From Solimonas sp036405815 (GTDB taxonomy: Bacteria > Pseudomonadota > Gammaproteobacteria > Nevskiales > Nevskiaceae), in assembly GCA_036405815.1 (NCBI GenBank), contig DASWWX010000058.1:1-64000 (forward strand): 64,000 bases of DNA, read 5' to 3'. Position 1 is the first letter of the stretch. Every line of letters starts with the position of its first letter. Shown piece after piece: positions 42,461-51,089 of the stretch. The translations under genes were made by a program, and so were the position numbers. The notes beneath the pieces were generated by a model. That model saw only the letters and a list, made by a program, of their open reading frames with translations. It was not told where the DNA came from and made no database searches.

Positions 42461-43819
42461 ATGAGCCGCATCGTCGATGCCGTGACCGCCGTGCTGCTGT
42501 GCGGCGACGAGTTGCTGGTCACGCGCCGCCAGCCTTTCCTCAATGCGTTTCCCGGCTACCACGCCTTCCCCGGCGGCAAGGTCGATGCCGAGGATGCCGA
42601 CGGTGCACCGCTGCCTGCGATCTGGGCCAGCGAGGACGCGCGACTGCTGCGCGCGCTGGCGCGCGAGCTGAAAGAGGAACTCGACTACGACCTGTTCGCT
42701 GCGCAGGCCTCGGGCGCCGTGCTGCAGCTACAGGCGCTCGGCATCGCGCTGACGCCACCGCCAGCGCCGGTGCGGTTCAACACGCATTTCTTCGTGATCG
42801 AACTGCGCGAGAAGCCGGCGTTCACCGTCGATACGCAGGAACTGGCCGCCGCCGACTGGGCACCGACGCACGAGTGGCGGCGGCGCTATGAGCAGGGTCA
42901 GGCGCTGATGGCGCCTCCGTCGCTGGCGGTGGTGACCGCACTGGCCGCCGACCCGCGGGTACGTACCGTGCCCGGCCTGCATTTCGAGGATCGTCCGGCG
43001 TACGCGCTGCCGGTAATCGAGATGCAGTGCGGCGTGCGTCAGATTCTGGTGCGCTCGCATACGCTGCCGCCGGCCGCGCATACCAATTGCTTCCTGATCG
43101 GCGACAGCCAGTCGCATCGCGTGCTGGTCGACCCCTCGCCGGCCGACGATGCCGAGATGGAACGCCTGATCGAACTGGTCGGGCACTACGGCATCCACGA
43201 GATCTTTCTGACGCACCACCACCCCGATCATCGCGAGCGTGCCGACGTGCTGGCGCGGCGGCTGCAGGTGCCGATCGGCATGTCGGGCGACACGCAGAAC
43301 CGCATCTTCCAGAAGACGCACGGCCGTTTCTTCGATGATCTACCCGCGGTGAACATCTACCGCGAGGGCGATGTGATCTGCCGCTGGCTGAACCAGCCGG
43401 TCCGTGTGCTGGAAGTGCCGGGCCACGACGAGGGCCAGCTCGCGTTGATGCCGGACGACCGCGCCTGGTGCCTGGTCGGCGATCTGATCCAGGGCCTGGG
43501 CACGGTGGTCATCGCCAAGCCTGAGGGCGACATGCGCAAATACTTCGAGTCGCTGCAGCGCATCGTCGATCTGGCGCCGCGCGCGATCTACCCCTCGCAC
43601 GGCATGGGCATGGGCACGGCCTACCGGCTCGCCGAAACACTCAAGCACCGGCAGCAGCGCGAACAGCAGGTGCTGGCCCTGTACCGCGCCGGCAAGAACG
43701 TGAAGGAAATGCTGCCGCTGATCTACGCGGACGTCGATCCGCGCCTGTTGCCGCTGGCGCAGATGAACATCGAGAGCCATCTCGACAAGCTGCGCGATGA
43801 GGGCGTGATCGTCGCCTGA
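42461..43819 (+). CDS. NUDIX hydrolase fused to metallo-beta-lactamase-fold hydrolase
   Basis: A 452-residue fusion. Residues 1-165 are a NUDIX domain: GGKVDAEDA and, after an insert of about 25 residues, RELKEELDYDL, which gives the catalytic REXXEE core. Residues 190-452 form a metallo-beta-lactamase fold: LVDPSPAD, HHHPDHRE (metal HxHxDH), EVPGHDEGQLAL, GDLIQG and PSHG, plus the C-terminal helix seen in the LACTB2-like RNase Z group. Two hydrolases in one chain suggest two steps on one substrate. GATAAT at 42428-42433 may be its -10. Confidence 0.87.
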   Translation: MSRIVDAVTAVLLCGDELLVTRRQPFLNAFPGYHAFPGGKVDAEDADGAPLPAIWASEDARLLRALARELKEELDYDLFAAQASGAVLQLQALGIALTPPPAPVRFNTHFFVIELREKPAFTVDTQELAAADWAPTHEWRRRYEQGQALMAPPSLAVVTALAADPRVRTVPGLHFEDRPAYALPVIEMQCGVRQILVRSHTLPPAAHTNCFLIGDSQSHRVLVDPSPADDAEMERLIELVGHYGIHEIFLTHHHPDHRERADVLARRLQVPIGMSGDTQNRIFQKTHGRFFDDLPAVNIYREGDVICRWLNQPVRVLEVPGHDEGQLALMPDDRAWCLVGDLIQGLGTVVIAKPEGDMRKYFESLQRIVDLAPRAIYPSHGMGMGTAYRLAETLKHRQQREQQVLALYRAGKNVKEMLPLIYADVDPRLLPLAQMNIESHLDKLRDEGVIVA

Positions 43820-43903
43820 GACCGAAACGCCGGGAGACGGAATCCGGAGGTATATGGCTGCGCCGCGCTGGGGTGCACAGCGTTGAGGTCCACGGCGGCG
43901 CCG

Positions 43904-44617
43904 TCAGGCGTCGGGCAACAACGCCATGCGCAATTCGGTCTTCCCGTCCTTGACGTGTTCGATCTTGACCGGGATGTAGTCGCGCTCCGGCGCAATCCAG
44001 TAGCGATAGGATTTGCGCGGATCGTCGATGCGCTCCACCCGTAGGGTTTCGAAGGTTCCGGCCGGCGACTGCACGGTCTCGCGACCGGTCACGGCAAAGC
44101 GATAGGTCTTGACGCGATCCTCGTCCACCATCGTGAACTCGGCCTCGGGCCTGCTGTCCGGATCGGGATGGCGCATCACCCATAGCCGCACTGCTTCGCG
44201 GATCACGAAACGGTCGTAGGCCAGGCCCGGCAGCGGCCGCTGGCTGAGCGTACCGTTGCTGAGCAGGCGTACGGCATTGTGCTTCCAGTCGAACTCCAGC
44301 GAGAAGTTGTCCTTGCGCCGCTTGTCGTTCTGATAGGAGAACCGCTGCGCGCGGATGTCGCCATCGACCACACAGAATTCACTGGTCTCACTCGGCGCAC
44401 CGTAGGTCCAGCGCACCAGCGCAACCGGATCGGTCGTCGAGCGATACTGGTAGCAGTTGTTGCCGAGCGACTTGAGCTCGATCGTCCCCACCCCCAGCGA
44501 GATGCTGCCCCACTGGACGTCGTAGCGGTTCTCGCGCGGCGCCAGCAGATCCGGCGCGGCCCATGCCGTTGCGGTGCCCAGCAATATCGCGACGGTCAAC
44601 GCAACGAAGCCCTTCAC
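43904..44617 (-). CDS. DUF3108 periplasmic protein
   Basis: A 237-residue protein from GTG 44617, which overlaps the purN stop codon by one base; GAGGAGGG lies 6 bases upstream. The signal peptide (about 20 residues) ends ATAWA-AP. The mature part has the DUF3108 strand pattern, with YDVQWGSISLGVG, KTYRFAVTGRETVQSPAGTF and RYWIAPERDYIPVKIEHV. Proteins of this family are exported and unassigned. The gene order purM-purN-DUF3108 is common in gammaproteobacteria. Confidence 0.9.
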   Translation of the reverse strand: MKGFVALTVAILLGTATAWAAPDLLAPRENRYDVQWGSISLGVGTIELKSLGNNCYQYRSTTDPVALVRWTYGAPSETSEFCVVDGDIRAQRFSYQNDKRRKDNFSLEFDWKHNAVRLLSNGTLSQRPLPGLAYDRFVIREAVRLWVMRHPDPDSRPEAEFTMVDEDRVKTYRFAVTGRETVQSPAGTFETLRVERIDDPRKSYRYWIAPERDYIPVKIEHVKDGKTELRMALLPDA

Positions 44618-45282
44618 TAGAAGCCCTCCTCGAGATCACCCAGACCCAGCGGCGCCGGCAGGCGAAGACCGCGGAACCGCACCCCGTCACCATCCAGCAG
44701 CAACTCGCGACGCGCCAGCCAGGCAACCGCCTGCGGGTAGATCCGCTGCTCCACCTGCTCCATCACGCGCACGGCCAGCGATTGCGCGTCATCTTGCGGC
44801 AGCACCGTGAATCCGCCCTGAATGATCGGCGGGCCGCCGTCCAGCGCCTCGGTGACGAAGTGCACCGTGGCGCCGTGCTCGACGTCGCCCGCCTCCAAGG
44901 CCCGCCGGTGCGTATCCAGCCCCGGGTGGCGCGGCAGCAGCGAGGGATGAATGTTGATCAGGCGGCCGGCGTAGGCCTGCGTGAACCCCGGCGTAAGGAT
45001 GCGCATGAATCCCGCCAGTAACACCAGGTCGGGCGCATGCGCATCGATCGCCGCCGCCAGCGCCGCATCGTAGGCCTCGCGACTGGCGTAATCGCGATGC
45101 GACAGCACCGCCGTGGCGATGCCGGCGCGCTGCGCACGCGCCAGACCCGGCGCGTCGGCACGGTTACTGATGACGGCGGCGATGCGCGCCGGCACTCGGC
45201 CGGCGGCGATGCCATCGATCAGTGCCTGGAGATTGCGCCCCTGCCCCGAAATCAGGACGACGACGGCTGCCGGCTCAGGCAA
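44617..45282 (-). CDS. purN: Phosphoribosylglycinamide formyltransferase
   Basis: A 221-residue PurN. VVVLISGQGRNLQALIDG opens the Rossmann strand, with GFMRILTPGFTQAYAGRLIN and HPSLLPRHPGLDTHRR carrying the catalytic His and Asn. HFVTEALDGGPPIIQG holds the catalytic Asp. Start: TTG 45282 overlaps the purM stop and gives the usual length; TTG 45309 is the only other upstream choice. AGGA lies upstream in the end of purM. It uses 10-formyl-THF to formylate GAR in purine synthesis. Confidence 0.92.
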   Translation of the reverse strand: MPEPAAVVVLISGQGRNLQALIDGIAAGRVPARIAAVISNRADAPGLARAQRAGIATAVLSHRDYASREAYDAALAAAIDAHAPDLVLLAGFMRILTPGFTQAYAGRLINIHPSLLPRHPGLDTHRRALEAGDVEHGATVHFVTEALDGGPPIIQGGFTVLPQDDAQSLAVRVMEQVEQRIYPQAVAWLARRELLLDGDGVRFRGLRLPAPLGLGDLEEGF

Positions 45283-46309
45283 AGCGCACGTCCTGCTTGC
45301 CCTTGGCAATTTCGCCCAACACCCACGGACGGGCGCCGGACTTCTTCAGGCTCGCCAGCGCCTTGGCCGCCTGCAGCCGCGGCACGATGGCCACGAAACC
45401 GATGCCGCAGTTGAACACACGGTACATCTCGTCCTGATCGACATTGCCGGCCTGCTGCAACCAATCGAACACCGCCGGCTGCTGCCAGCTCTGCGTATCG
45501 ATCACCGCGCCGACACCCTTGGGGAAGCAGCGCGGCAGGTTGCCGGGGATGCCGCCGCCGGTGATGTGCGACATGCCGCGCACCGCGATGCCCTGCGCCA
45601 GCAGCTTCAGGATCGGCTTGACGTAGATGTGGGTCGGCGCCAGCAGCGCATCGCCCAGCGTGGTCTTGCCGGACAGCGGCTGATCAAGCTTGGCCTTGCT
45701 GACCGCCAGAATCTTGCGGACCAGCGAGTACCCGTTGGAATGCGGGCCCGACGACGGCAGCGCAATCATCACGTCGCCGGCCCTGATCTTGGAGCCGTCG
45801 ATGATCTTGGACTTCTCGGCCACGGCGACGCAGAAACCGGCCAGATCGAAATCACCGTCGTGGTACATGCCCGGCATCTCGGCAGTCTCGCCACCAACCA
45901 GCGCGCAGCCGGCCAACTTGCAACCCTGGGCGATCCCCTTGATGACCTGCGCGGCCGTGCGCGGGTCGAGCTTGCCGGTGGCGTAGTAATCGAGGAAAAA
46001 CAGCGGCTCGGCGCCGGAGACCAGTACGTCGTTGACGCACATGGCCACCAGATCCTGGCCCAGGCCCTGCACGCGGCCGGTGTCGATGCCCAAGCGCAGC
46101 TTGGTGCCGACGCCGTCGGTGCCGCTGACCAGCACCGGCTGCTTGTACTTCTTCGGCAACCCGACCAGCGCGCCGAAACCGCCCACCCCCGCCAGCACCT
46201 CCGGCCGCCGCGTCGACTTGACGATCTTCTTGATGTCGTCGACCAGCGCATCGCCGGCATCGATGTCCACGCCAGCGTCGCGGTAGGTCAGGCCAGGGGT
46301 CTTGCTCAT
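45275..46309 (-). CDS. purM: Phosphoribosylformylglycinamidine cyclo-ligase
   Basis: A 344-residue PurM. LTYRDAGVDIDAGDALVDDI starts the protein and DGVGTKLRLG, GGETAEMPG, SSGPHSNGYSLVRK and GGGIPGNLPR are the family ATP- and substrate-binding stretches. The start at ATG 46309 matches E. coli PurM. It closes the imidazole ring of AIR. The gene overlaps purN and is divergent from the DUF2066 gene with a 98-bp shared region. Confidence 0.95.
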   Translation of the reverse strand: MSKTPGLTYRDAGVDIDAGDALVDDIKKIVKSTRRPEVLAGVGGFGALVGLPKKYKQPVLVSGTDGVGTKLRLGIDTGRVQGLGQDLVAMCVNDVLVSGAEPLFFLDYYATGKLDPRTAAQVIKGIAQGCKLAGCALVGGETAEMPGMYHDGDFDLAGFCVAVAEKSKIIDGSKIRAGDVMIALPSSGPHSNGYSLVRKILAVSKAKLDQPLSGKTTLGDALLAPTHIYVKPILKLLAQGIAVRGMSHITGGGIPGNLPRCFPKGVGAVIDTQSWQQPAVFDWLQQAGNVDQDEMYRVFNCGIGFVAIVPRLQAAKALASLKKSGARPWVLGEIAKGKQDVRFA

Positions 46310-46371
46310 TCGGGGTTCTCGTCGGGTCGGCGCGTCGCCGGGAAGAAGGCCGGCGGTCGGCGCCGGCAACG

Positions 46372-46401
46372 CTGTCATTTTAACGGGGCGCCACCCATAA
46401 T
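46372..46401 (+). promoter_or_regulatory. Candidate promoter of the DUF2066-permease-hda operon, leaderless
   Basis: CTGTCA (46372-46377, 4 of 6 to TTGACA) and CATAAT (46396-46401, 5 of 6 to TATAAT) with an 18-bp spacer. The -10 ends 6 nt before ATG 46408, so the mRNA would begin at the start codon. Confidence 0.45.
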
Positions 46402-46407
46402 TTCGCA

Positions 46408-47046
46408 ATGATTTCCCCTATTCGCCGCTTTGCCGTCTTTCTGACCCTCGCGCTCGCGGTCGGCGGCGGGGCGGTCGCGCAGCCGCCGGGCGCCGCTACG
46501 CCGACCTCGCTCAACCCCTATGAAGGCCGCGTGCCGGTCGCCGATCAGTCGGGCCCGAACCGCGACCGCGCACTGCAGCAGGCGCTGGCCCAGGTCATCG
46601 ACCGCGTCAGCGGCGACGGTGCCGCCGCGACCGCACCCGCTCTGGTCACGCGCGCCCCGCAGCTGGTGCAGCGCTACGGCTACGAAACCGATCCGGCCTC
46701 GCGCCAGCTGCAGCTGGTGGCGAGCTTCGACGCGCGCACCATCGAGAGCCAGCTCCGCGGCCTCGGCCTGACCGTCTGGGGCGTCAGCGCCGCGCCGGTC
46801 GAGGATGTCCGCCTCAGCATCGCCGGCATCCGCAGCGCGCAGGATTACGCACGCCTGCTGACCCGCCTGCGCGGCCTGCCGGGCGTGCGCAACGTCCAGG
46901 TCGCCAGCGTCCAGGGCGATCTGCTGCAGCTGCGGCTGCGTGCCGAAGGCGGCGCGCAGCGCCTCAGCGGCGCGCTCTATGCCGGCGGCGGCCTGATGCC
47001 GGATACGCCGGCGGCCGGCGCCGAACTCGGCTATCGGCTGCGCTGA
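46408..47046 (+). CDS. DUF2066 exported protein
   Basis: A 212-residue protein with a signal peptide ending GAVA-QPP. The mature part begins NPYEGRVPVADQSGPNRDRA, as in DUF2066, and continues ALAQVIDRVSGD; the C-terminal half has a small alternating fold. The family is always near hda and the PerM-type permease, as here, and has no function assigned. Its end overlaps the permease start by one base. Confidence 0.88.
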   Translation: MISPIRRFAVFLTLALAVGGGAVAQPPGAATPTSLNPYEGRVPVADQSGPNRDRALQQALAQVIDRVSGDGAAATAPALVTRAPQLVQRYGYETDPASRQLQLVASFDARTIESQLRGLGLTVWGVSAAPVEDVRLSIAGIRSAQDYARLLTRLRGLPGVRNVQVASVQGDLLQLRLRAEGGAQRLSGALYAGGGLMPDTPAAGAELGYRLR

Positions 47047-48161
47047 TGGACGTCTCCTTCCGCAACCAGTGGCCGTGGTACCTCGGCGGCCTGCTGCTGT
47101 GCGTCGCCGTCTGGCTGCTGGGGCCGATCCTGACGCCGTTCATCATCGGCGCCGCGCTCGCCTACATCGGCGATCCGATCGTCGACTGGCTGCAGCGCCG
47201 CAAACTGTCGCGCACGCTTGGCGTCTGCGTCGTGTTCCTGGTGCTGACCGTGGTCGGCCTGGTCGCAATGCTGCTGCTGGCGCCGCTGCTCTATCACCAG
47301 GCAGTGGCGCTGCTGAAGAACATTCCGGACTGGCTGGCCTGGGTCCAGAACACCGCGCTGCCGCGTCTCGGCGTCGCACTGCCCGACGGTGTGCATCTGG
47401 ACCCGGAGGGGCTGAAGCAGATCGTGGCCGAGCACTGGTCCAAGGCCGGCAACGTGCTGCAGGCGATCTGGGGCAAGGTATCGCAGTCGTCGGTGGCACT
47501 GATCACGGCGATCGCCAACCTGCTGCTGATTCCGGTCGTCACGTTCTACCTGCTGCGTGACTGGGACGATCTGGTCGCCTGGGTCCGCGGCGTTATTCCG
47601 CCGCGCAAGCTGCCGGTCGTGTCCAAGCTCGCGCAGGAAACCGACGAAGTACTCGGTGGCTTCCTGCGTGGCCAGCTGCTGCTGATGCTGGCGCAGGCGA
47701 TCTATTACACGATCGGCCTGTGGGTCATCGGCCTGGATATGGCGCTGCTGATCGGCATGCTGATCGGCCTGATCAGTTTCGTCCCTTATCTGGGTGCGAT
47801 CATCGGTCTGCTCAGCGCCGCCATCGCGATGCTGGTGCAGACCCAGGATCCCAGCTCGCTGATCTGGCTCGGCGCGGTCTTCGCGATCGGCCAGTTCCTG
47901 GAGAGCAACATCCTGGCGCCTTGGCTGGTCGGCGATCAGATCGGCCTGCACCCGGTCGCGGTGATCTTCGCCGTGATGGCTGGCGGCCAGTTGTTCGGCT
48001 TCGTCGGCGTGCTGCTGGCGTTGCCGGTCGCCGCCGTGGTCGCCGTGCTGCTGCGGCATGCGCTGCAACAGTGGCTCGCCAGTCCGTTGTATCAAGCCAC
48101 CGACCCGCCGGATGCCGCGCCGCTGATCCTCGATCAGTCCGAAACCCCGCCGCCGCCGTGA
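47046..48161 (+). CDS. AI-2E/PerM-family membrane permease
   Basis: A 371-residue protein of the PerM/AI-2 exporter-like superfamily. Eight hydrophobic segments fall in the usual pattern: two near the N-terminus (12-40), one at 60-80, a periplasmic helix domain (about 90-150), and five from 155 to 345, with PPRKLPVVSKLAQETDEVLG and LGAIIGLLSAAIAMLVQ. The family may export small molecules or sodium; the substrate here cannot be read. Translationally linked to both neighbours (TGATG and GTGA). Confidence 0.88.
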   Translation: MDVSFRNQWPWYLGGLLLCVAVWLLGPILTPFIIGAALAYIGDPIVDWLQRRKLSRTLGVCVVFLVLTVVGLVAMLLLAPLLYHQAVALLKNIPDWLAWVQNTALPRLGVALPDGVHLDPEGLKQIVAEHWSKAGNVLQAIWGKVSQSSVALITAIANLLLIPVVTFYLLRDWDDLVAWVRGVIPPRKLPVVSKLAQETDEVLGGFLRGQLLLMLAQAIYYTIGLWVIGLDMALLIGMLIGLISFVPYLGAIIGLLSAAIAMLVQTQDPSSLIWLGAVFAIGQFLESNILAPWLVGDQIGLHPVAVIFAVMAGGQLFGFVGVLLALPVAAVVAVLLRHALQQWLASPLYQATDPPDAAPLILDQSETPPPP

Positions 48162-48844
48162 TCGGCGCCCAGCTGCCGCTCGCCGTGCAACTGCGCGATA
48201 CGGCGAGCTTCGAGACCTTCTGGCCCGGCCCCAATCGCGAGCTGGTCGATTCCCTGCGCGCCACACCCGTCTCGGCCCTGCTGTTCGGCCCCTCGGGCAG
48301 CGGTCGCACGCATCTGCTGCAGGCGGCCTGCCGCGCCCATCGCGGTCGCTACTGGCCACTGTCGGTGCTGGCGGACAGCGGCCCCGATGTGCTCGACGGT
48401 CACGACGCACCGCTCTGGTGCCTCGACGACATCGACGCCGTGCTGAGCGACAGCCGCTGGACCCTGGCGCTGCTGCGCCTGCTCGATCATGCGCGCAGCG
48501 AACACCGTGCCGTCCTGCTGGCGGCAAGCGCACCACCGGATCGGCTGGCGCTCGACCTGCCGGATCTGCGCACACGGCTGTCGGCGCTGCCGGCCTATGG
48601 CCTGCGCGCGCTGACGGACGAGGACCGGCAGGAATTGCTGCAACGGCGTGCGCAGGCCAAGGGCCTGGAACTGGGCGACGACGTCGTGCGCTGGCTGCTC
48701 AACACGCAGCCGCGCGGTACCGGCCCGCTACTGGACGCGCTGGACGCGCTGGACCGCGCCGCACTCAGTGCGAAGCGGCGCCTGACGCTGCCGTTCGTGC
48801 AATCCGTTCTCGCCCCCGCAGGCGCACGTAAAGCACCAGGCTGA
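48158..48844 (+). CDS. hda: DnaA regulatory inactivator Hda
   Basis: A 228-residue AAA+ DnaA paralogue from GTG 48158. An N-terminal QLPLAV (about 5-10) is the sliding-clamp motif required for Hda action. The nucleotide loop is GPSGSGRT, with arginine in place of the P-loop lysine, and CLDDIDAV is Walker B; RLSALPAYGLRALTDEDR is the sensor/AAA lid. With ADP, Hda stimulates ATP hydrolysis by DnaA after replication begins. Its last 80 bp overlap the antisense DUF2069 gene. Confidence 0.93.
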   Translation: MIGAQLPLAVQLRDTASFETFWPGPNRELVDSLRATPVSALLFGPSGSGRTHLLQAACRAHRGRYWPLSVLADSGPDVLDGHDAPLWCLDDIDAVLSDSRWTLALLRLLDHARSEHRAVLLAASAPPDRLALDLPDLRTRLSALPAYGLRALTDEDRQELLQRRAQAKGLELGDDVVRWLLNTQPRGTGPLLDALDALDRAALSAKRRLTLPFVQSVLAPAGARKAPG

Positions 48845-49127
48845 CGAAATCGAACGCCGCCAGCGTCGCATGCAGGAACGCGGCGTCGCGCACGTCCGGC
48901 CGCGCCCAGCCCTCGGCGAGCCACAGCGCGCAATAGAACGCGACCAGCATGCTCGCCCAGGCATGGGTGTACTCGCGGCCGCGCAGCAAGCCCGGCAATG
49001 GCATCAACAGCACGAACGCGGCCACCAGACCCAGCAGGCTGGTGCTGGTGAGCAGCATCGAGATGAACAGCGCCAGATGCAACGCCAGCGCGGCAGCGCG
49101 CGCGTACAGGCTCAGTGGGCGTCTCAT
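48765..49127 (-). CDS. DUF2069 membrane protein
   Basis: A 120-residue protein with four hydrophobic helices: 8-26, 28-46, 52-68 and 84-97; AWASMLVAFYCALWLAEGWA is a family hallmark. Inner membrane; unknown role. The start ATG 49127 overlaps the wrbA stop by 4 bp, so they form an operon. The 3' end covers the last 80 bp of hda on the other strand. The C-terminal tail, encoded in the overlap, is basic and variable in the family. Confidence 0.82.
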   Translation of the reverse strand: MRRPLSLYARAAALALHLALFISMLLTSTSLLGLVAAFVLLMPLPGLLRGREYTHAWASMLVAFYCALWLAEGWARPDVRDAAFLHATLAAFDFVSLVLYVRLRGRERIARTAASGAASH

Positions 49128-49729
49128 GACGCGAGCTTCAACGCGACCTGCGCGACCCGACGGCCCAGCGCCTCGCACAGCACCTCTTCCTCCCGGCTCG
49201 GGGCCTGCGGCTGCGTGCCGACACCGGCGACGTGGGACGCGCCGTACGGTGTGCCGCCCTTCTGCGTCTGGCTCAGCGCCGCTTCCGTGTACGGCAGCCC
49301 CGCGATCAGCATGCCGTGATGCAGCAGCGGCAGCATCATCGACAGCAGCGTGCTCTCCTGGCCCCCATGCTGCGTGCCCGTGGACGTGAACACCGCCGCC
49401 GGCTTGCCGACCAGCGCGCCGGAGAGCCACAAGGCTGAGGTGCCGTCGAGGAAGTACTTCATCGGCGCCGCCATGTTGCCGAAGCGTGTGGGACTGCCGA
49501 GGATCAGGCCGGCGCATTCCTGCAGGTCGCGATGCGTCGCATAAGGCGCACCCTCCTCCGGCACGTCCGGGCCGCGCACCTCGTGATCGGCCGCCACCGG
49601 CGGCACCGTGCGCAGACGCGCCTGCGCGCCGGCCACGGACTCGACGCCGCGCGCGATCAGCCGCGCCAAGCGCGCCACCGAGCCGTGGCGGGAGTAATAC
49701 AGAATCAGGATATCGGCAGGCGCGCTCAT
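49124..49729 (-). CDS. wrbA: NAD(P)H:quinone oxidoreductase, WrbA type
   Basis: A 201-residue flavodoxin-fold protein. FMN phosphate loop YYSRHGSVARLA at residues 11-22, GSPTRFGNMAAPMKYFLD in the middle and STGTQHGGQE near 114 are the WrbA signatures. It performs a two-electron reduction of quinones and limits reactive oxygen. It is cytoplasmic and tetrameric in relatives. DUF2069 follows by 4-bp overlap, a pair seen in this group of bacteria. Confidence 0.93.
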   Translation of the reverse strand: MSAPADILILYYSRHGSVARLARLIARGVESVAGAQARLRTVPPVAADHEVRGPDVPEEGAPYATHRDLQECAGLILGSPTRFGNMAAPMKYFLDGTSALWLSGALVGKPAAVFTSTGTQHGGQESTLLSMMLPLLHHGMLIAGLPYTEAALSQTQKGGTPYGASHVAGVGTQPQAPSREEEVLCEALGRRVAQVALKLAS

Positions 49730-49897
49730 GATCTGGGGCGTGCGAAGGGTTCGGCGAACGGGCCGCCATTCTACCTGCGACCGGTCGCCGTCCCGGCACC
49801 TCCGAAATTGGCGGGGCCCGTCGCGAGCCGTTAGCCTAGAGCAAACAGCGTCCCGCAGAGGCGCGCGAAATCAACGAAGGACTGGGAGGAGCGTCAC

Positions 49898-50368
49898 ATG
49901 AAGGCACATCGCGAGCTGCTCGATCGTTTCTACCGCGCGTTTCAGCAACGCGACGCCGCCACGATGGGTGCCTGCTATCACCCGCAGGCCACGTTCTCGG
50001 ACCCCGCCTTTCCCGATCTCGACGCCGCCGGCGTACGCGCGATGTGGGAAATGCTGTGCGCGCGTGGCGCCGACCTGAAGATCGAATACAGCGGCCTGCT
50101 CGCCAGCGAGGCACGCGGCAGCGCGCACTGGGAAGCCTGGTACACGTTCTCCAAGACCGGTCGCAAGGTTCACAACATCATCGACGCGCACTTCGAGTTC
50201 CGCGACGGCCTGATCCTGCGCCATGTCGACAAATTCGACTTCGCGCGCTGGGCAGGTCAGGCGCTGGGCATGCCCGGTAAGTTGCTGGGCGGCACGGGCT
50301 TTCTGCAGAAGAAGGTGCAGGCACAGGCGGCCCAGGCGCTGACAGCCTGGAAGCAGCAGGCCGACTGA
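49898..50368 (+). CDS. SnoaL-like / NTF2-fold protein
   Basis: A 156-residue protein. ELLDRFYRAFQQRDAATMGACYHPQATFSDPAFPDLDAAG is the N-terminal helix and beta sheet of the SnoaL/NTF2 family, and VHNIIDAHFEFRDGLILRHVDKF completes the cone. Related proteins are isomerases, cyclases or ligand binders. AGGAG lies before ATG 49898. TAGCCT at 49832-49837 is a possible -10. Confidence 0.88.
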   Translation: MKAHRELLDRFYRAFQQRDAATMGACYHPQATFSDPAFPDLDAAGVRAMWEMLCARGADLKIEYSGLLASEARGSAHWEAWYTFSKTGRKVHNIIDAHFEFRDGLILRHVDKFDFARWAGQALGMPGKLLGGTGFLQKKVQAQAAQALTAWKQQAD

Positions 50369-50466
50369 GGCCTGCTCTCGCATCGAAGCGCCACGCGGCG
50401 CTGCATTTCAGCAAGGCAGCCTAGCCCTGACCGACTTACTTTTTGCCGCGCATGTCGCGCCAGGCG

Positions 50467-51039
50467 CTAGCTCCGATACCAGCGCCGATTCAGGGCGTTG
50501 ATGACCTTGGATGGATACTCATAGCGCCCGAGGCTGCCGTTGTAGCGGCCCAGCGCGTTGATGAGGTTGCCGCGTTCCTTGTCGAGATAGAACTTCAGGA
50601 TCGTGCAACCCATGCGCAGGTTGGTCTCGACATGGAACAGGTTGTCATCGGGCTTGCCGATTTCCTTGAGCCAGAACGGCATGACCTGCATCAGACCCTG
50701 CGCACCGGCGACCGACACGGCGTAGCGGTCGAAATAGCTTTCCACCTCGATCACCGCCAGTACCAGTTCCGGCGCCAGCTTGGCGCGGCGCGATTCGCGG
50801 TGCACCAGTCGCAGCAGTTCGAGGCGTTGCGCCTCGTCCGGCAGCAGGCGCTTGAGCCGCCCGGACATGTCGACCAGCCAGACTTCGGCGTCGTAACGGT
50901 GCTCGAAGCTATCGGCCGCATTGATCGCCTCGGCCAGCCGTTGACGCAGCTCCGGATCGGGCGACTGTTCGACCGGCGCCGCCTGGGCCGCACCTGCGCA
51001 AAGGCCCAACGCGGCCAACGCAGAAATCGCCCACCGCAT
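50467..51039 (-). CDS. Soluble lytic transglycosylase (SLT domain)
   Basis: A 190-residue protein with a signal peptide ending GAAQA-AP. The SLT fold contains VIEVESYFDRYAVSVAGAQG, where Glu of VES is the catalytic acid, followed by GLMQVMP and RMGCTILKFYLD and GRYNGSLGRYEYP. It cleaves the glycan chain of murein with 1,6-anhydro ring formation, in the periplasm. ATG 51039 gives a clean signal peptide; ATG 51081 is also open. It lies just after proS on the same strand. Confidence 0.88.
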   Translation of the reverse strand: MRWAISALAALGLCAGAAQAAPVEQSPDPELRQRLAEAINAADSFEHRYDAEVWLVDMSGRLKRLLPDEAQRLELLRLVHRESRRAKLAPELVLAVIEVESYFDRYAVSVAGAQGLMQVMPFWLKEIGKPDDNLFHVETNLRMGCTILKFYLDKERGNLINALGRYNGSLGRYEYPSKVINALNRRWYRS

Positions 51040-51089
51040 CGGTGATCGCGACCCTCGCGCAGTTTGCACGTCGCCGGCCATCGCTGCGA

